DNA of 64,000 nt from Lysobacter sp. GTDB taxonomy: Bacteria; Pseudomonadota; Gammaproteobacteria; Xanthomonadales; Xanthomonadaceae. Location: contig JABFRN010000001.1 of the NCBI GenBank assembly GCA_013141175.1, positions 868,001 through 932,000 on the forward strand, written 5' to 3'. Every line of letters starts with the position of its first letter. The stretch's first letter is position 1. The notes beneath the pieces are model-generated. The model was not told the DNA's origin. It saw nothing but the letters and a program-made list of their open reading frames with translations, and did no database searches. The position numbers and the translations under genes were made by a program. Of the stretch, positions 45,361 to 55,218 are shown in pieces.

Positions 45361-46398
45361 TTACTGCTTGATCGCGGGCACGTCCACGCCGCGCTCGTCG
45401 ATGCGATACAGCGCATGGCAGCCGGTGCACTGCGCGGTGGCGGCTTCGAGCTTCTGCAGCGCCACCTCGACGCGCTTGCCGTTGCGTGCCTCGTCGGCGA
45501 CTGCAGCGTATTCGAAATGCATCGGGCGGGCGAGATCGAACCATGCGGAAGGCAACTGCGCCCGAAATCCCTTGCCGGCACCGCCGCCCTGACCGGGGCC
45601 GCGCGCTGCGGCCAGCGATTCGACCGCTTTCCAATCCCCGGCCGCGAGCGCGCCGATGATGCCCTGAACGGTCATGAGCTGCCCACGCATCTCTTCGCGG
45701 AGTTCGGCGGCGTGCTTGGGGGAAAGCGCGATGCCAATGCGCTGATCGGCCGGCGCGGGTGTTTGCGCCGATGCAGACGCCATCATCGGCACCTCCACCC
45801 AGAACGCGCCGCGCAGTGCGCCTTCCTCGAAGCCCGTGGCCGCATCCTGCGGGTAACGCGCGAGAATCGCCGCGCGCACAGGCTCCGCGACAGCCGGCCC
45901 ATGACACAGCAGACAGGCCGGTTCAGTGCGAATGCCGCGAGCATAGTGCAGCGTGTCCTGTCCGGCCTCGTACTGCGTCGCCTGCAACGTCTGCGGTGCT
46001 TCGCCTTTCGCTGCGCGGCGCGCAAAATCGTCCAGCGCCGCGCGCTGCCAACCATCGGCGGCATTGCCGGGATTGCGAACGCGCACGCCTACGCGACCGA
46101 TCTTCACGCCATGACGTGTCGCCACCGCTTCGGCGATGCCCGGGGCCTTGTCGTGGCAGAAATCGACCGCACCGACAGGGCCGCTGGCCGCCATCTGCAC
46201 CATCAGCGCTTCGCGCAGCGTGCGTCCGAGATCCGCCGTCGCCGCTTCGGCACGCTTGACGGCCTGTGCGGCGGCGTCACTGGTCGGCTCCGACGCTTGA
46301 ACCGGCACAGGCAGATCGCTTGCAGGCACCGTTGCAGCGGCGAAGGCGGCCGTTGCGAGACAGGCGAGGAGAGCGGAAGAAAGAACCGAGGTACGCAT
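45361..46398 (-). CDS. Periplasmic di-heme c-type protein (DUF3365/Tll0287-like)
   Basis: 345 aa from the ATG at 46398, with GGAG upstream. Signal peptide (MRTSVLSSALLACLATAAFA). Two CxxCH heme sites: CLLCH (about residue 164) and CTGCH near the C-terminus. The first half, with AVDFCHDKAPGIAEAVATRH and RVRNPGNAADGW, matches the DUF3365 heme domain; the second looks like a cytochrome c'-type helical domain. It probably senses redox or gas, or carries electrons, in the periplasm. Stands 105 nt downstream of glmS on the same strand. Confidence 0.85.
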   Translation of the reverse strand: MRTSVLSSALLACLATAAFAAATVPASDLPVPVQASEPTSDAAAQAVKRAEAATADLGRTLREALMVQMAASGPVGAVDFCHDKAPGIAEAVATRHGVKIGRVGVRVRNPGNAADGWQRAALDDFARRAAKGEAPQTLQATQYEAGQDTLHYARGIRTEPACLLCHGPAVAEPVRAAILARYPQDAATGFEEGALRGAFWVEVPMMASASAQTPAPADQRIGIALSPKHAAELREEMRGQLMTVQGIIGALAAGDWKAVESLAAARGPGQGGGAGKGFRAQLPSAWFDLARPMHFEYAAVADEARNGKRVEVALQKLEAATAQCTGCHALYRIDERGVDVPAIKQ

Positions 46399-46503
46399 CG
46401 AAGAGCTCCGTTTAGACACTGGATCGAGAACGGTGGCGATTGAATGCAAGAACGTCGACTCGGAGTGCCATGTACTCCTTGACGTCCGTTCTTCGGGGCA
46501 GGC

Positions 46504-48348
46504 TTACTCCACCGTCACCGACTTCGCCAAGTTGCGCGGCTTGTCGACATCGGTGCCGCGCGCCAGCGCCGCGTGGTACGCGAGCAGTTGCACCGGGATC
46601 GCATGCACGATCGGCGAGAGCAGGCCGACGTGGCGCGGGGTGCGGATGACGTGGACGCCTTCGGATTCGGTGAAGTGGCTGTCGGCGTCGGCGAAAACGT
46701 ACATCTCGCCGCCGCGCGCACGCACTTCCTGGATGTTGGATTTCACCTTTTCCAGCAGCGTGTCGTTCGGTGCGATCACCACCACCGGCATGTCCGCATC
46801 CACCAGCGCGAGCGGGCCGTGTTTCAGTTCGCCGGCCGGATAGGCTTCGGCGTGGATGTAGGAGATTTCCTTGAGCTTCAACGCACCTTCCAGCGCGATC
46901 GGGTAATGGATGCCGCGACCGAGGAACAGCGCGTGCTGCTTGGGCGCGAAGCGGTCCGACCACACCGCGATCTGCGGTTCGAGATTCAAGGCGTGCTGCA
47001 CGCTGCCCGGCAGGTGGCGCAGCGCTTCGATCAGCTCGGCTTCCTGTTCCGCCGACAGCTTGCCCTGCGCTTTCGCCACCGTGGCGGTGAGCACGAACAG
47101 CGCGACCAGTTGGGTGGTGAACGCTTTGGTCGACGCCACGCCGATCTCCGCGCCGGCACGGGTGTAGAACACCAGTTTGCTGGCGCGCGGGATCGCGCTT
47201 TCGGGGACGTTGCAGATCGACAGGGTCTTGTCGTGACCGAGCGATTTCGCGTATTTCAACGCTTCCATAGTGTCGAGGGTTTCGCCCGACTGCGAGATGG
47301 TGACGATCAGCTGGCGTGGATTGGCGACGACCTTGCGGTAGCGGTATTCGCTGGCGATCTCGACATTGCACGGCAGGCCGGTGATGGCTTCGAACCAGTA
47401 GCGCGCGGTCAGGCCGGCGTAGTAGCTGGTGCCGCAGGCGAGGATCTGCAGGCCGTCGATGCCGCGCAGGATCGCGTCGGCGTCTTTGCCGAACAGCTCG
47501 GGCGTGAAGCTGCCGTGGTCGATGATCGCCTCGATGGTGTCGGCGATCGCGCGCGGCTGCTCGTGGATTTCCTTCTGCATGAAGTGGCGATACGGGCCCA
47601 GCTCCAGCGATGCCAGCGACACGTCCGAGACATGCACGTCGCGCTGTACTTCGGCATCGGTCGCATCGAAGACCCGCACGCCGGTGCGCGCGACTTCGGC
47701 GGTATCGCCTTCTTCGAGGAAGATCACCCGGCGCGTGGCCTGGATGATCGCCGAGACATCGGAGGCGATGAAATTCTCGCCCTCGCCTAGACCGATCAGC
47801 AGCGGGCAACCCATGCGCGCGCAGACCATGCGCTCGGGTTCCTTGCGGCTGATCACCGCCAGCGCATAGGCGCCTTCGAGTTCCTTGACCACGCGCTGCA
47901 GCGCGTGCAGCAGGTCGTCGCCCTGGGTCAGATAGTGATGGATGAGATGGGCGATGACTTCGGTATCGGTCTGCGATTCGAAGGCGTAACCGAGCGCGCG
48001 CAGGCGTTCTCGCTGCTGTTCGTGGTTTTCGATGATGCCGTTGTGCACCAGCGCCACGCCATGGCTGATATGCGGATGGGCGTTGGATTCGGTGACGCCG
48101 CCGTGGGTGGCCCAGCGGGTATGGCCGATGCCAAGACCGGCGCTGAACGCATCGGACCCCGCCGCGGATTCCATCTCGGCGACGCGGCCGGTACGGCGCA
48201 CGCGGCGCACGTCGCTGCCGTTGGCCCCGTTGCGATCGACGATGGCGATGCCCGCCGAGTCGTAGCCGCGATATTCGAGCCGCTTCAGCCCTTCGATCAA
48301 CACCGGTACCACATCGCGATCCGCAATCGCGCCGACAATGCCGCACAT
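46504..48348 (-). CDS. glmS: Glutamine--fructose-6-phosphate aminotransferase (isomerizing)
   Basis: 614 aa from [14 protein letters not shown] at 48348; Cys2 becomes the N-terminal nucleophile of the Ntn amidotransferase domain after Met removal. Two SIS domains follow ([24 protein letters not shown]). The end [13 protein letters not shown] is canonical. It makes glucosamine-6-phosphate for peptidoglycan and LPS. No glmS ribozyme is visible, as expected in a Gram-negative. glmU lies 8 kb away, with the ABC/two-component operon in between. Confidence 0.99.
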   Translation of the reverse strand: MCGIVGAIADRDVVPVLIEGLKRLEYRGYDSAGIAIVDRNGANGSDVRRVRRTGRVAEMESAAGSDAFSAGLGIGHTRWATHGGVTESNAHPHISHGVALVHNGIIENHEQQRERLRALGYAFESQTDTEVIAHLIHHYLTQGDDLLHALQRVVKELEGAYALAVISRKEPERMVCARMGCPLLIGLGEGENFIASDVSAIIQATRRVIFLEEGDTAEVARTGVRVFDATDAEVQRDVHVSDVSLASLELGPYRHFMQKEIHEQPRAIADTIEAIIDHGSFTPELFGKDADAILRGIDGLQILACGTSYYAGLTARYWFEAITGLPCNVEIASEYRYRKVVANPRQLIVTISQSGETLDTMEALKYAKSLGHDKTLSICNVPESAIPRASKLVFYTRAGAEIGVASTKAFTTQLVALFVLTATVAKAQGKLSAEQEAELIEALRHLPGSVQHALNLEPQIAVWSDRFAPKQHALFLGRGIHYPIALEGALKLKEISYIHAEAYPAGELKHGPLALVDADMPVVVIAPNDTLLEKVKSNIQEVRARGGEMYVFADADSHFTESEGVHVIRTPRHVGLLSPIVHAIPVQLLAYHAALARGTDVDKPRNLAKSVTVE

Positions 48349-48440
48349 ATCGTTTGGAGTCCCCTGGAAGCTGGTGCTGTGGTTCGGAGCGACGCCTTCC
48401 GGGTGGCGGTGTCGCGAGGTCGCTAGTGTAACGGCGAAAG

Positions 48441-48487
48441 CGGACGACACCGTCCGCGCGGACGCGTCCGGACAGCCTGCGGACACC
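48441..48487 (+). promoter_or_regulatory. Cluster of GTCCG/CGGAC dyads, probable enhancer for the NtrC-type regulator
   Basis: CGTCCGCGCGGACG (48451-48464), CGTCCGGACA (48465-48474) and flanking CGGAC elements form overlapping dyads 45-90 bp upstream of the sigma-54 -24 element. The position is right for binding sites of the regulator encoded at 53871. Confidence 0.6.
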
Positions 48488-48529
48488 TTCCGCCATCGAT
48501 AAAACACTTGCAAAACAATCGCTTGGCGT

Positions 48530-48545
48530 TGGCACGCCGTTTGCG
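48530..48545 (+). promoter_or_regulatory. Sigma-54 promoter of the ABC transporter operon
   Basis: TGGCACG-CCGT-TTGCG fits the sigma-54 consensus TGGCACG-N4-TTGC(A/T) except the last base; the -24 GG is 48531-48532 and the -12 GC 48543-48544. The start site would fall near 48556, about 32 nt before the ATG at 48588. Confidence 0.85.
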
Positions 48546-48587
48546 TTGATCGGCGTGTCCAACCCACGCATCGGCATCGGCCCACCC

Positions 48588-49865
48588 ATGACCATCCGCG
48601 ACACCTCCGGCCAGGATCACACCCTCGACGTCTCGCCATCGGCCGCGAAACGACGCCGCTGGCTGGTGGTCGGCGGCATCGCGGTCGCGCTGGCGGTCGC
48701 CATCGGCGGCGTGGCCTCTTCGTGGCGCGGCGGTGGGCGCTCGGTCGATACCGCCCGGGTACGCATCGCGACGGTGCAACGCGGCGATCTGGTCCGCGAT
48801 CTCTCCGCCGAGGGCCGCGTGATCTCCGCGAACAGCCCGACGCTCTACACCATCGCCGCCGGCACCGTGACCCTGCGCGTGGTCGCGGGCGACGTGGTGA
48901 AACAGGGGCAGACGCTCGCCGAGATCGACAGCCCCGAGCTGCGCAGCCGACTGGCGCAGGAAGCCGCCACCCTCGCGAGTCTGGAAGCGGAAGCCAGTCG
49001 CGCGGGCCTGGATGGCGAACTGATCCGCGCCAATGCCCGCAAGCTGCTGGATCAGGCGACGATCGACCAGGTCGCCGCGCAGCGCGACCTGGAGCGCAAC
49101 CGCCGCGCGTTCGAGGGCGGCGCGGTCGCGCAGATCGATGTCGCCCGGGCCCAGGACTCGCTGAAGAAGGCCGACCTGAGTCTTGCCGCTGCGCGCCAGG
49201 AATCCACGCTGCAGGGGCGGGGCGCCGGGCTCGACACCCGCAACAAGCATCTGCAGGCCGACCGCCAGCGCTCGGCGGTGACCGAACTGCAGCGCCAGGT
49301 CGATGCCTTGACCCTGCGTGCGCCGTTCGACGGCCAGGTCGGCCAGCTGATGATCGCCCAGCGCGCCAACGTCGCCGCGAATGCCGCTGTGCTGAGTCTG
49401 GTCGACCTGTCGGTGTTCGAAGTCGAGATCAAGGTGCCGGAAAGTTTCGCGCGCGACCTGGGGATCGGCATTCCGGCTGAAGTGACCAGCACCAGCAGCA
49501 CCTTCGCAGCGGCGATCTCGGCGGTGTCGCCGGAAGTGGTGAACGGCGAAGTGGCCGCGCGCCTGCGCTTCACCGACAAGCAGCCACCGGGCCTGCGCCA
49601 GAACCAGCGGCTCAGCGCACGGATCGTATTGGACACGCGCCGCAACGTGCTGAATGTGGAGCGCGGCGCGTTCCTGGAGCAGGGCGGCGGACGATTCGCC
49701 TACGTCATGGACGGCAACATCGCCGTGAAGCGCGCCTTGCGCACCGGCGTCAGCAGCCTCGGCGCCGTGGAAATCCTCGACGGCGCGAACGTCGGCGACC
49801 GCATCGTGGTCTCCGGCAGCGACCAGTTCGGCGATGCCGAACGCATCCGGATCTCAGGAGAATGA
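48588..49865 (+). CDS. ABC-transporter periplasmic adaptor (MacA/HlyD-type)
   Basis: 425 aa from the ATG at 48588. One N-terminal membrane anchor ([19 protein letters not shown]), lipoyl half [20 protein letters not shown], a long alpha-hairpin (residues about 120-235), second half [12 protein letters not shown], then the barrel and a macA-like C-terminal domain. It would couple the ATPase and the two permeases to an outer-membrane channel. First gene after the sigma-54 promoter; its stop overlaps an ATG in a small downstream frame. Confidence 0.93.
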   Translation: MTIRDTSGQDHTLDVSPSAAKRRRWLVVGGIAVALAVAIGGVASSWRGGGRSVDTARVRIATVQRGDLVRDLSAEGRVISANSPTLYTIAAGTVTLRVVAGDVVKQGQTLAEIDSPELRSRLAQEAATLASLEAEASRAGLDGELIRANARKLLDQATIDQVAAQRDLERNRRAFEGGAVAQIDVARAQDSLKKADLSLAAARQESTLQGRGAGLDTRNKHLQADRQRSAVTELQRQVDALTLRAPFDGQVGQLMIAQRANVAANAAVLSLVDLSVFEVEIKVPESFARDLGIGIPAEVTSTSSTFAAAISAVSPEVVNGEVAARLRFTDKQPPGLRQNQRLSARIVLDTRRNVLNVERGAFLEQGGGRFAYVMDGNIAVKRALRTGVSSLGAVEILDGANVGDRIVVSGSDQFGDAERIRISGE

Positions 49866-49867
49866 GC

Positions 49868-50110
49868 ATGAAACCGTCTCTCGAAAAAAACCCCGTCGAC
49901 ACTGCGCTGGATGTCGTACCCGACCCCTTCCTGTTCGACCTGAACTGGTCCGCGCAGGAATTGACCGACGCCATGTGCCGTTCACTCGCCTCCCTGCATC
50001 ACTTCACCTTCGCGCCGTCCGCCAACGATGCAGCGATGCACCGGCCGCGTCGTCGCGCGAGCTACGTCGCGATTCCGCCGCTGCCCGCGCGATTCCGTAT
50101 CGGCGGCTGA
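49868..50110 (+). CDS. Small unknown protein (80 aa) between the adaptor and ABC ATPase genes
   Basis: The ATG at 49868 has GGAG 7 nt upstream; the ATG at 49862 overlaps the previous stop (ATGA) but is too close to the GGAG. The sequence is MKPSLEKNPVDTALDVVPDP, then FLFDLNWSAQELTDAMCRSL and a basic Arg/Pro-rich tail. No signal peptide or membrane helix. I do not recognise it. It sits in the transporter operon and could be a substrate or regulator, or a chance open frame; the strong ribosome site and position argue for a real gene. Confidence 0.5.
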   Translation: MKPSLEKNPVDTALDVVPDPFLFDLNWSAQELTDAMCRSLASLHHFTFAPSANDAAMHRPRRRASYVAIPPLPARFRIGG

Positions 50111-50132
50111 AATCACCAGGGCGACGTTTTCG

Positions 50133-50173
50133 CGGCTTCCGCCGCTCCTACATTCCCGGCTTCCGCCGCTCCC
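50133..50173. repeat. Short direct repeat GGCTTCCGCCGCTCC
   Basis: The 15-mer GGCTTCCGCCGCTCC occurs twice, at 50133 and about 25 bp later, in the 85-nt spacer before the ABC ATPase gene. It is reminiscent of fragments of the GAGCGACGGAAG-type palindromes. Confidence 0.6.
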
Positions 50174-50195
50174 ACAAACGTTCCTGGAGTTTCCC

Positions 50196-50918
50196 ATGCT
50201 GCACATGCAAGGCGTCACCAAGGTCTATCGCACCGAACTGGTCGAAACCCATGCGCTGCGTGCGCTCGACCTGCATGTGCGCGATGGCGAGTTCGTCGCG
50301 GTCACCGGACCGTCGGGTTCGGGCAAGACCACGTTCCTCAATATCGCCGGCCTGCTCGAAGAATTCACCAGCGGCACGTATCTGCTCGATGGCGAAGACG
50401 TGAGCAAGCTCGGCGACGACGCCCGCTCGAAGCTGCGCAACCGCAAGATCGGTTTCATCTTCCAGAGTTTCAATCTGATTCCCGATCTGAATCTGTTCGA
50501 CAACGTCGACGCGCCGCTGCGCTATCGCGGGATGTCGGCGGCCGATCGCCGCAAGCGCATCGAGGAATCGCTGGCGCGGGTCGGGCTGGGTTCGCGCATG
50601 AAGCATTATCCGTCCGAACTCTCCGGCGGCCAGCAACAGCGCGCGGCGATCGCGCGCGCGCTGGCCGGCAGCCCGCGCCTGCTGCTCGCCGACGAACCCA
50701 CCGGCAATCTCGATTCGCAGATGGCGCGCAGCGTGATGGAACTGCTGGAAGAGATCAACGGCCAGGGCACCACCATCATCATGGTCACCCACGACCCGGA
50801 ACTCGCCGCGCGCGCGCAGCGCAACGTGCATATCGTCGACGGCATGGTCACCGACCTGCGCAGCGATGGCAGCCTGCTCCGCGCGCCGGGCACGCAGACT
50901 TCCACCACTGCCGACTGA
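50196..50918 (+). CDS. ABC transporter ATP-binding protein (MacB/LolD-type)
   Basis: 240 aa from the ATG at 50196 with GGAG 6 nt upstream. Walker A GPSGSGKTTF, Q-loop FIFQSFNLIP, signature LSGGQQQRAAIARAL, Walker B LLLADEPTGNLD, H-loop MVTHD. It powers the two FtsX-like permeases that follow. Longer upstream starts overlap the small gene and lack coding character. Confidence 0.97.
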   Translation: MLHMQGVTKVYRTELVETHALRALDLHVRDGEFVAVTGPSGSGKTTFLNIAGLLEEFTSGTYLLDGEDVSKLGDDARSKLRNRKIGFIFQSFNLIPDLNLFDNVDAPLRYRGMSAADRRKRIEESLARVGLGSRMKHYPSELSGGQQQRAAIARALAGSPRLLLADEPTGNLDSQMARSVMELLEEINGQGTTIIMVTHDPELAARAQRNVHIVDGMVTDLRSDGSLLRAPGTQTSTTAD

Positions 50919-50928
50919 GGGCATCGTC

Positions 50929-52308
50929 ATGGCATCCAATACGACGCCCACGAACGGCATGATTTCCAACGGCGTGCTTTCGAACGGCATGCTCGCCTAC
51001 TACGTTTCGCTGGCGATCCGCAGCTTCAAGCGCAACAAGGTCCTGACCGCGCTGATGGTGCTGGCGATCGCGCTGGGCATCGGCGCCAGCATGACCACGC
51101 TGACGGTGTTCCACGTGCTGTCCGGCAATCCGATTCCGCAGAAGAGCGAACGACTCTTCTATCCGCGCATCGATCCGGAAAGCAAACGCGGTTACCAGCC
51201 GGGCAACGATCCGCAATCGCAGATGACGCGTTTCGACGCCGAAGCGTTGCTGCGGGAAAAGCGCGGCGACCGTCAGGCGATCATGACCGCTGGCGCGGTG
51301 GCGATCGAGCCCGACCGCAACGACCTGGCTCCGTTCATCGCGAATGCGCGATTCACCGGCGCGGACTTCTTTCCGATGTTCGATGTGCCCCTGGCCTACG
51401 GACAAGCCTGGACGCGTGGAGACGATGAGGCGCGGGCGCGGGTCGCGGTGATTTCCTCGGAGCTCAACGAAAAGCTGTTCGGCGGCGGCAACAGCGTCGG
51501 CAAGACGATCCGCCTGGAACAGAACGCGTTCAAGATCATCGGCGTGTTGAAGCCATGGCGCCTGAAGCCGAAGTTCTACGATCTGACCCAGAGCCGGTTC
51601 GGCAGCGAAGAACAGGTCTTCATTCCGTTCTGGACCTCGCGCGCGTTGGACATGTCGCCGAACGGCAATATGAACTGCTGGGGCGGCTCCGACGACCAGG
51701 ACCAAGACAAGGAAGGCCAATACGGCCTCAATGCGAAGTGCGCCTGGCTGCAGTATTGGGTCGAACTGGATTCGCCCGCCAAGGCCACGGCCTATCTTCA
51801 GTACCTGAAGAATTATTCCGACCAGCAGCGCGCGGCCGGCCGATTCGAGCGCCCGACCAATGTGCGTCTCGACGACGTGATGGGATGGATGGACGAGAAC
51901 GGCGTGGTGCCGCAGGACGTGCGCCTGCAGGGCTGGCTGGCTTTCGGATTCCTGTTCGTCTGCCTGGTCAATACGATCGGTCTGTTGCTGGCGAAATTCC
52001 TGCGGCGTTCGTCCGAGATCGGCGTGCGGCGCGCGCTCGGCGCGACCAAGCGCGCGATCTTCGTGCAGTACCTGATCGAAGCGGGCGTGATCGGTCTGGC
52101 CGGCGGCGCGCTCGGCCTGTGCTTCGCGCTGCTCGGTCTGTGGGCGGTACGCCAGCAGCCGACCGACTACGCCGAACTCGCGCATCTCAACAGCACGATG
52201 CTGCTGACTGCCGTGGGGCTGAGCCTGGTGGCAAGCCTGGTCGCAGGGTTGTTGCCGGCCTGGCGCGCGTGCCAGATCGCGCCGGCGATCCAGCTCAAAT
52301 CGCAGTAA
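50929..52308 (+). CDS. ABC transporter permease (MacB/FtsX-like), first of two
   Basis: 459 aa. One N-terminal membrane helix (NKVLTALMVLAIALGIGASM), a periplasmic MacB core of about 250 residues, then three C-terminal helices with the FtsX motif SSEIGVRRALGATKRAIFVQ. It starts 10 nt after the ATPase stop. The N-terminal Asn/Thr/Gly-rich extension is unusual. These two half-size permeases would pair as a heterodimer. Confidence 0.94.
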   Translation: MASNTTPTNGMISNGVLSNGMLAYYVSLAIRSFKRNKVLTALMVLAIALGIGASMTTLTVFHVLSGNPIPQKSERLFYPRIDPESKRGYQPGNDPQSQMTRFDAEALLREKRGDRQAIMTAGAVAIEPDRNDLAPFIANARFTGADFFPMFDVPLAYGQAWTRGDDEARARVAVISSELNEKLFGGGNSVGKTIRLEQNAFKIIGVLKPWRLKPKFYDLTQSRFGSEEQVFIPFWTSRALDMSPNGNMNCWGGSDDQDQDKEGQYGLNAKCAWLQYWVELDSPAKATAYLQYLKNYSDQQRAAGRFERPTNVRLDDVMGWMDENGVVPQDVRLQGWLAFGFLFVCLVNTIGLLLAKFLRRSSEIGVRRALGATKRAIFVQYLIEAGVIGLAGGALGLCFALLGLWAVRQQPTDYAELAHLNSTMLLTAVGLSLVASLVAGLLPAWRACQIAPAIQLKSQ

Positions 52309-52393
52309 CCGCCGCCCTTTCACGAAAGGGGCGATACCCCGCTCTCTCTCCGTATCGTCCCTTTCCTTTTTCTTGCAGTTCCGGAGCCCGCCC

Positions 52394-53605
52394 ATGGACA
52401 TCCGCCCCATCCTTTCCACGCTGCGCCGGCACAAGACCGCATCGGCATTGATCGTGATCGAAATCGCGCTCAGCTGCGCCATCGTCTGCAACGCACTGTT
52501 CCTGATCGGCACCCGCCTCGACCGCATGGCCCGCGACACCGGCATGGCCAACGACGAAATCGTGAGGATCAACACCGCCGGCATCGGCACCGACGACAAT
52601 GCCGATGCGGCGGTGAAGACCGATCTGGCCGCGCTGCGCGCAGTGCCCGGGGTCAAATACGCGACCAGTACCAATCATGTCCCGTTCGACTCGTCGTCGT
52701 GGAACTCGTCGGTCAGCATCAAACCCGACCAGCAGATTCCCAGCATGAATGCCGGCGTCTACCTCGGCGACGAACAAATGCTGGAAACCTTCGGCCTGAA
52801 GATCATCGCCGGTCGCGACTTCCTGCCGGAAGAGTACGTCGACATGGGCAAGATCAAAATCGGCACGTCGATCCCGTCCGCCATCCTCACCCGCGCGATG
52901 GCGGAGAAACTCTTTCCCGGCGAAAGCGCGCTCGGAAAGCTGCTGCACGACAGCTGGGGCGAAAAGCCGATCAAGATCGTCGGCGTGGTCGAGTCGCTCA
53001 TCCGTCCGAACGACAATGGCGGTCCCGCCGAAGCGCAATACTCCATGTTGCTGCCGATCCGCCCCACCGCAGGTCGCTTCGCGATCCGCACCAGCCCGGA
53101 ACGCCGCGAGGAAGTGCTGAAGGCCGCAGTTGCCGCGCTGGAGAAGGTCAACCGCAGCCGCATCATCATGGACCAGGGGACGTTCACGGATGTGATCGGG
53201 GAATATTATCGACAGGACAAGGCGATGGCCTGGCTGCTGAGCGCGGTGTGCATCGCGCTGATGGTGGTCACCGCACTGGGCATCGTCGGTCTCGCCAGCT
53301 TCTGGGTGCAGCAGCGCACCAAGCAGATCGGCGTGCGGCGCGCGCTGGGCGCCACCCGCAGCCAGATCCTGCGCTATTTCCAGACCGAGAATTTCCTGCT
53401 GGCATCCATCGGCATCGTGCTGGGCATGCTCGGCGCCTTCGGCCTGAACCAGTTGCTGATGACGTATTACGAATTGCCGCGACTGCCGGCGATGTATCTG
53501 CCGGTGGGCGCGGTCGCACTGTGGATGCTGGGTCAGATCGCGGTCTACGGCCCGGCCAAGCGCGCGGCAGCGGTACCGCCGGCTGTCGCAACGCGCAGCG
53601 TGTGA
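52394..53605 (+). CDS. ABC transporter permease (MacB/FtsX-like), second of two
   Basis: 403 aa from the ATG at 52394 with GGAG upstream. Same layout as the gene before it: helix ASALIVIEIALSCAIVCNAL, a periplasmic domain, and C-terminal helices with TKQIGVRRALGATRSQILRY. Probably a tandem-duplicated partner that has diverged. The operon's transported compound is unknown; antibiotic or peptide export, or envelope repair, would be in keeping with the family. Confidence 0.94.
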   Translation: MDIRPILSTLRRHKTASALIVIEIALSCAIVCNALFLIGTRLDRMARDTGMANDEIVRINTAGIGTDDNADAAVKTDLAALRAVPGVKYATSTNHVPFDSSSWNSSVSIKPDQQIPSMNAGVYLGDEQMLETFGLKIIAGRDFLPEEYVDMGKIKIGTSIPSAILTRAMAEKLFPGESALGKLLHDSWGEKPIKIVGVVESLIRPNDNGGPAEAQYSMLLPIRPTAGRFAIRTSPERREEVLKAAVAALEKVNRSRIIMDQGTFTDVIGEYYRQDKAMAWLLSAVCIALMVVTALGIVGLASFWVQQRTKQIGVRRALGATRSQILRYFQTENFLLASIGIVLGMLGAFGLNQLLMTYYELPRLPAMYLPVGAVALWMLGQIAVYGPAKRAAAVPPAVATRSV

Positions 53606-53640
53606 GAGCGAACGATCAACTAAACGGGCTGTCCGTGTCT

Positions 53641-53744
53641 CCTCCCCTTGCGCGTAGCGCAGGGGGAGGCTGGGAGGGGGTGTTCTTTGCATGAAGCGCA
53701 CCCCTCCCCGACCCTCCCCTCAACCTGCGGTTGAAGGGAGGGAG
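53641..53744. repeat. GC-rich inverted repeat before the response regulator gene
   Basis: CCTCCCCTTGCGCG...GGGGGAGGCTGGGAGGGGGTG (53641-53682) is matched in opposite orientation by CACCCCTCCCCGACCCTCCC (53699 onward), in the 265-nt gap between the transporter and regulator genes. It may separate the operon into two expression levels. Confidence 0.65.
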
Positions 53745-53870
53745 GCAATCACGCTTGCGTTGGGATTCGTGACAGCAAGCGTTCCGCTCATTGCTCGGCG
53801 CATCGCAGCTTCCATCGCCACAGACAATCCATCGCTACGTACTCCATCCACTCTGGGTTACGCTTCTCCC

Positions 53871-55214
53871 ATGCCCACCATTCTCGTCATCGACGACAAC
53901 CCCGCAGTCGCCACCGCGCTCGAGACCCTGTTCTCGCTGCACGATATCGACACCCGCATCGCCAGCGGTCCGGAAGAAGGACTGACGGCGCTCGCGCAGT
54001 CGCCGGTGGATCTGGTGGTGCAGGACATGAACTTCGATACCGACACCACCTCGGGTGAAGAAGGCGAAGCGCTGTTCCGCGAGATCCGCGCGCGGCACCC
54101 GGATCTGCCGGTGATTCTGCTGACCGCGTGGACGCATCTGGAATCGGCGGTGGAACTGGTCAAGGCCGGGGCCGCCGATTATCTCGCCAAGCCGTGGGAC
54201 GATCGCAAGCTGATGGTGACGGTCAACAATCTGCTGGAGCTGTCGCAGACGCGACAGCAGCTGGCGCGACGCGATGCGGGCGAGCGCCGACGCCGCGCGG
54301 CGCTCGACGGATACGAGCTTCGCGGGTTCGTGCACGCCGATGCGCTGACCGAATCCGCGCTCGGCCTCGCCTGCCAGGTCGCGCGTTCGGATCTGCCGGT
54401 GCTGATCACCGGGCCGAACGGCGCAGGCAAGGAAAAACTCGCCGAGATCGTGCATGCGAATTCGAATGTGCGCAGCGGACCTTTCGTGGCGTTGAACTGC
54501 GGCGCGCTGCCGGCGGATCTGATCGAGGCCGAACTGTTCGGCGCCGATGCCGGCGCCTACACCGGCGCGAATCGCGCGCGCGAGGGGAAATTCGAGGCCG
54601 CCGATGGCGGGACATTGTTCCTCGACGAAATCGGCACGCTGCCACTGGCTGGCCAGATCAAGCTGCTGCGCGTGCTCGAAACCGGCCAGTTCCAGAGACT
54701 CGGCAGCAATCGCGAGCGCACGGTGAAAGTGCGCGTGCTCAGCGCGACCAATGCCGACCTGCCGACGCTGATCGCCGCCGGCCAGTTCCGCGAGGATCTG
54801 TTCTATCGCTTGAACGCGATCGAAGTGCGGCTGCCGGCGCTCGCACAGCGGCCGGACGATATCCTGCCGCTGGCGCGGCATTTCATGCCAGCGGACAAAT
54901 CGCTGGACCCGGCCGCCGAACAGGCGCTGCTCGCGCACCGCTGGCCCGGCAACGTGCGCGAATTGCGCAACACCATCCAGCGTGCCGCCCTGCTCGCGCG
55001 CGGCGCACGCATCGGCGTGCATGACCTGGGCTTGCCCGCAGCGGTCGCGCAGACAACGGCGCAGACCGGCGACACCATCGAACCGGATCGCGCTGCGATC
55101 GAAACCGCGCTCGTGCGCGCGGGCGGCGTACTGGCGCAGGCTGCGCAGGAACTGGGCATGTCGCGACAGGCGCTGTACCGCCGGCTCGAACGCCTCGGCA
55201 TCAAGCGCGACTGA
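53871..55214 (+). CDS. NtrC-family sigma-54-dependent response regulator
   Basis: 447 aa from the ATG at 53871 ([14 protein letters not shown]); the longer frame upstream runs through a repeat. REC domain with phosphoacceptor Asp52 (VVQDMNFD), AAA+ domain with Walker [10 protein letters not shown], Walker [11 protein letters not shown] and the sigma-54 contact loop reading GAYTGA (F to Y), then a Fis-type HTH ([20 protein letters not shown]). It is expected to activate the sigma-54 promoter at 48530 upon phosphorylation by the kinase 4 nt downstream. Confidence 0.96.
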   Translation: MPTILVIDDNPAVATALETLFSLHDIDTRIASGPEEGLTALAQSPVDLVVQDMNFDTDTTSGEEGEALFREIRARHPDLPVILLTAWTHLESAVELVKAGAADYLAKPWDDRKLMVTVNNLLELSQTRQQLARRDAGERRRRAALDGYELRGFVHADALTESALGLACQVARSDLPVLITGPNGAGKEKLAEIVHANSNVRSGPFVALNCGALPADLIEAELFGADAGAYTGANRAREGKFEAADGGTLFLDEIGTLPLAGQIKLLRVLETGQFQRLGSNRERTVKVRVLSATNADLPTLIAAGQFREDLFYRLNAIEVRLPALAQRPDDILPLARHFMPADKSLDPAAEQALLAHRWPGNVRELRNTIQRAALLARGARIGVHDLGLPAAVAQTTAQTGDTIEPDRAAIETALVRAGGVLAQAAQELGMSRQALYRRLERLGIKRD

Positions 55215-55218
55215 GCGT

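Noticed and set aside
48349-48440. glmS ribozyme upstream of glmS
   Set aside because: No match to the ribozyme core, which is known mainly from Gram-positive bacteria.
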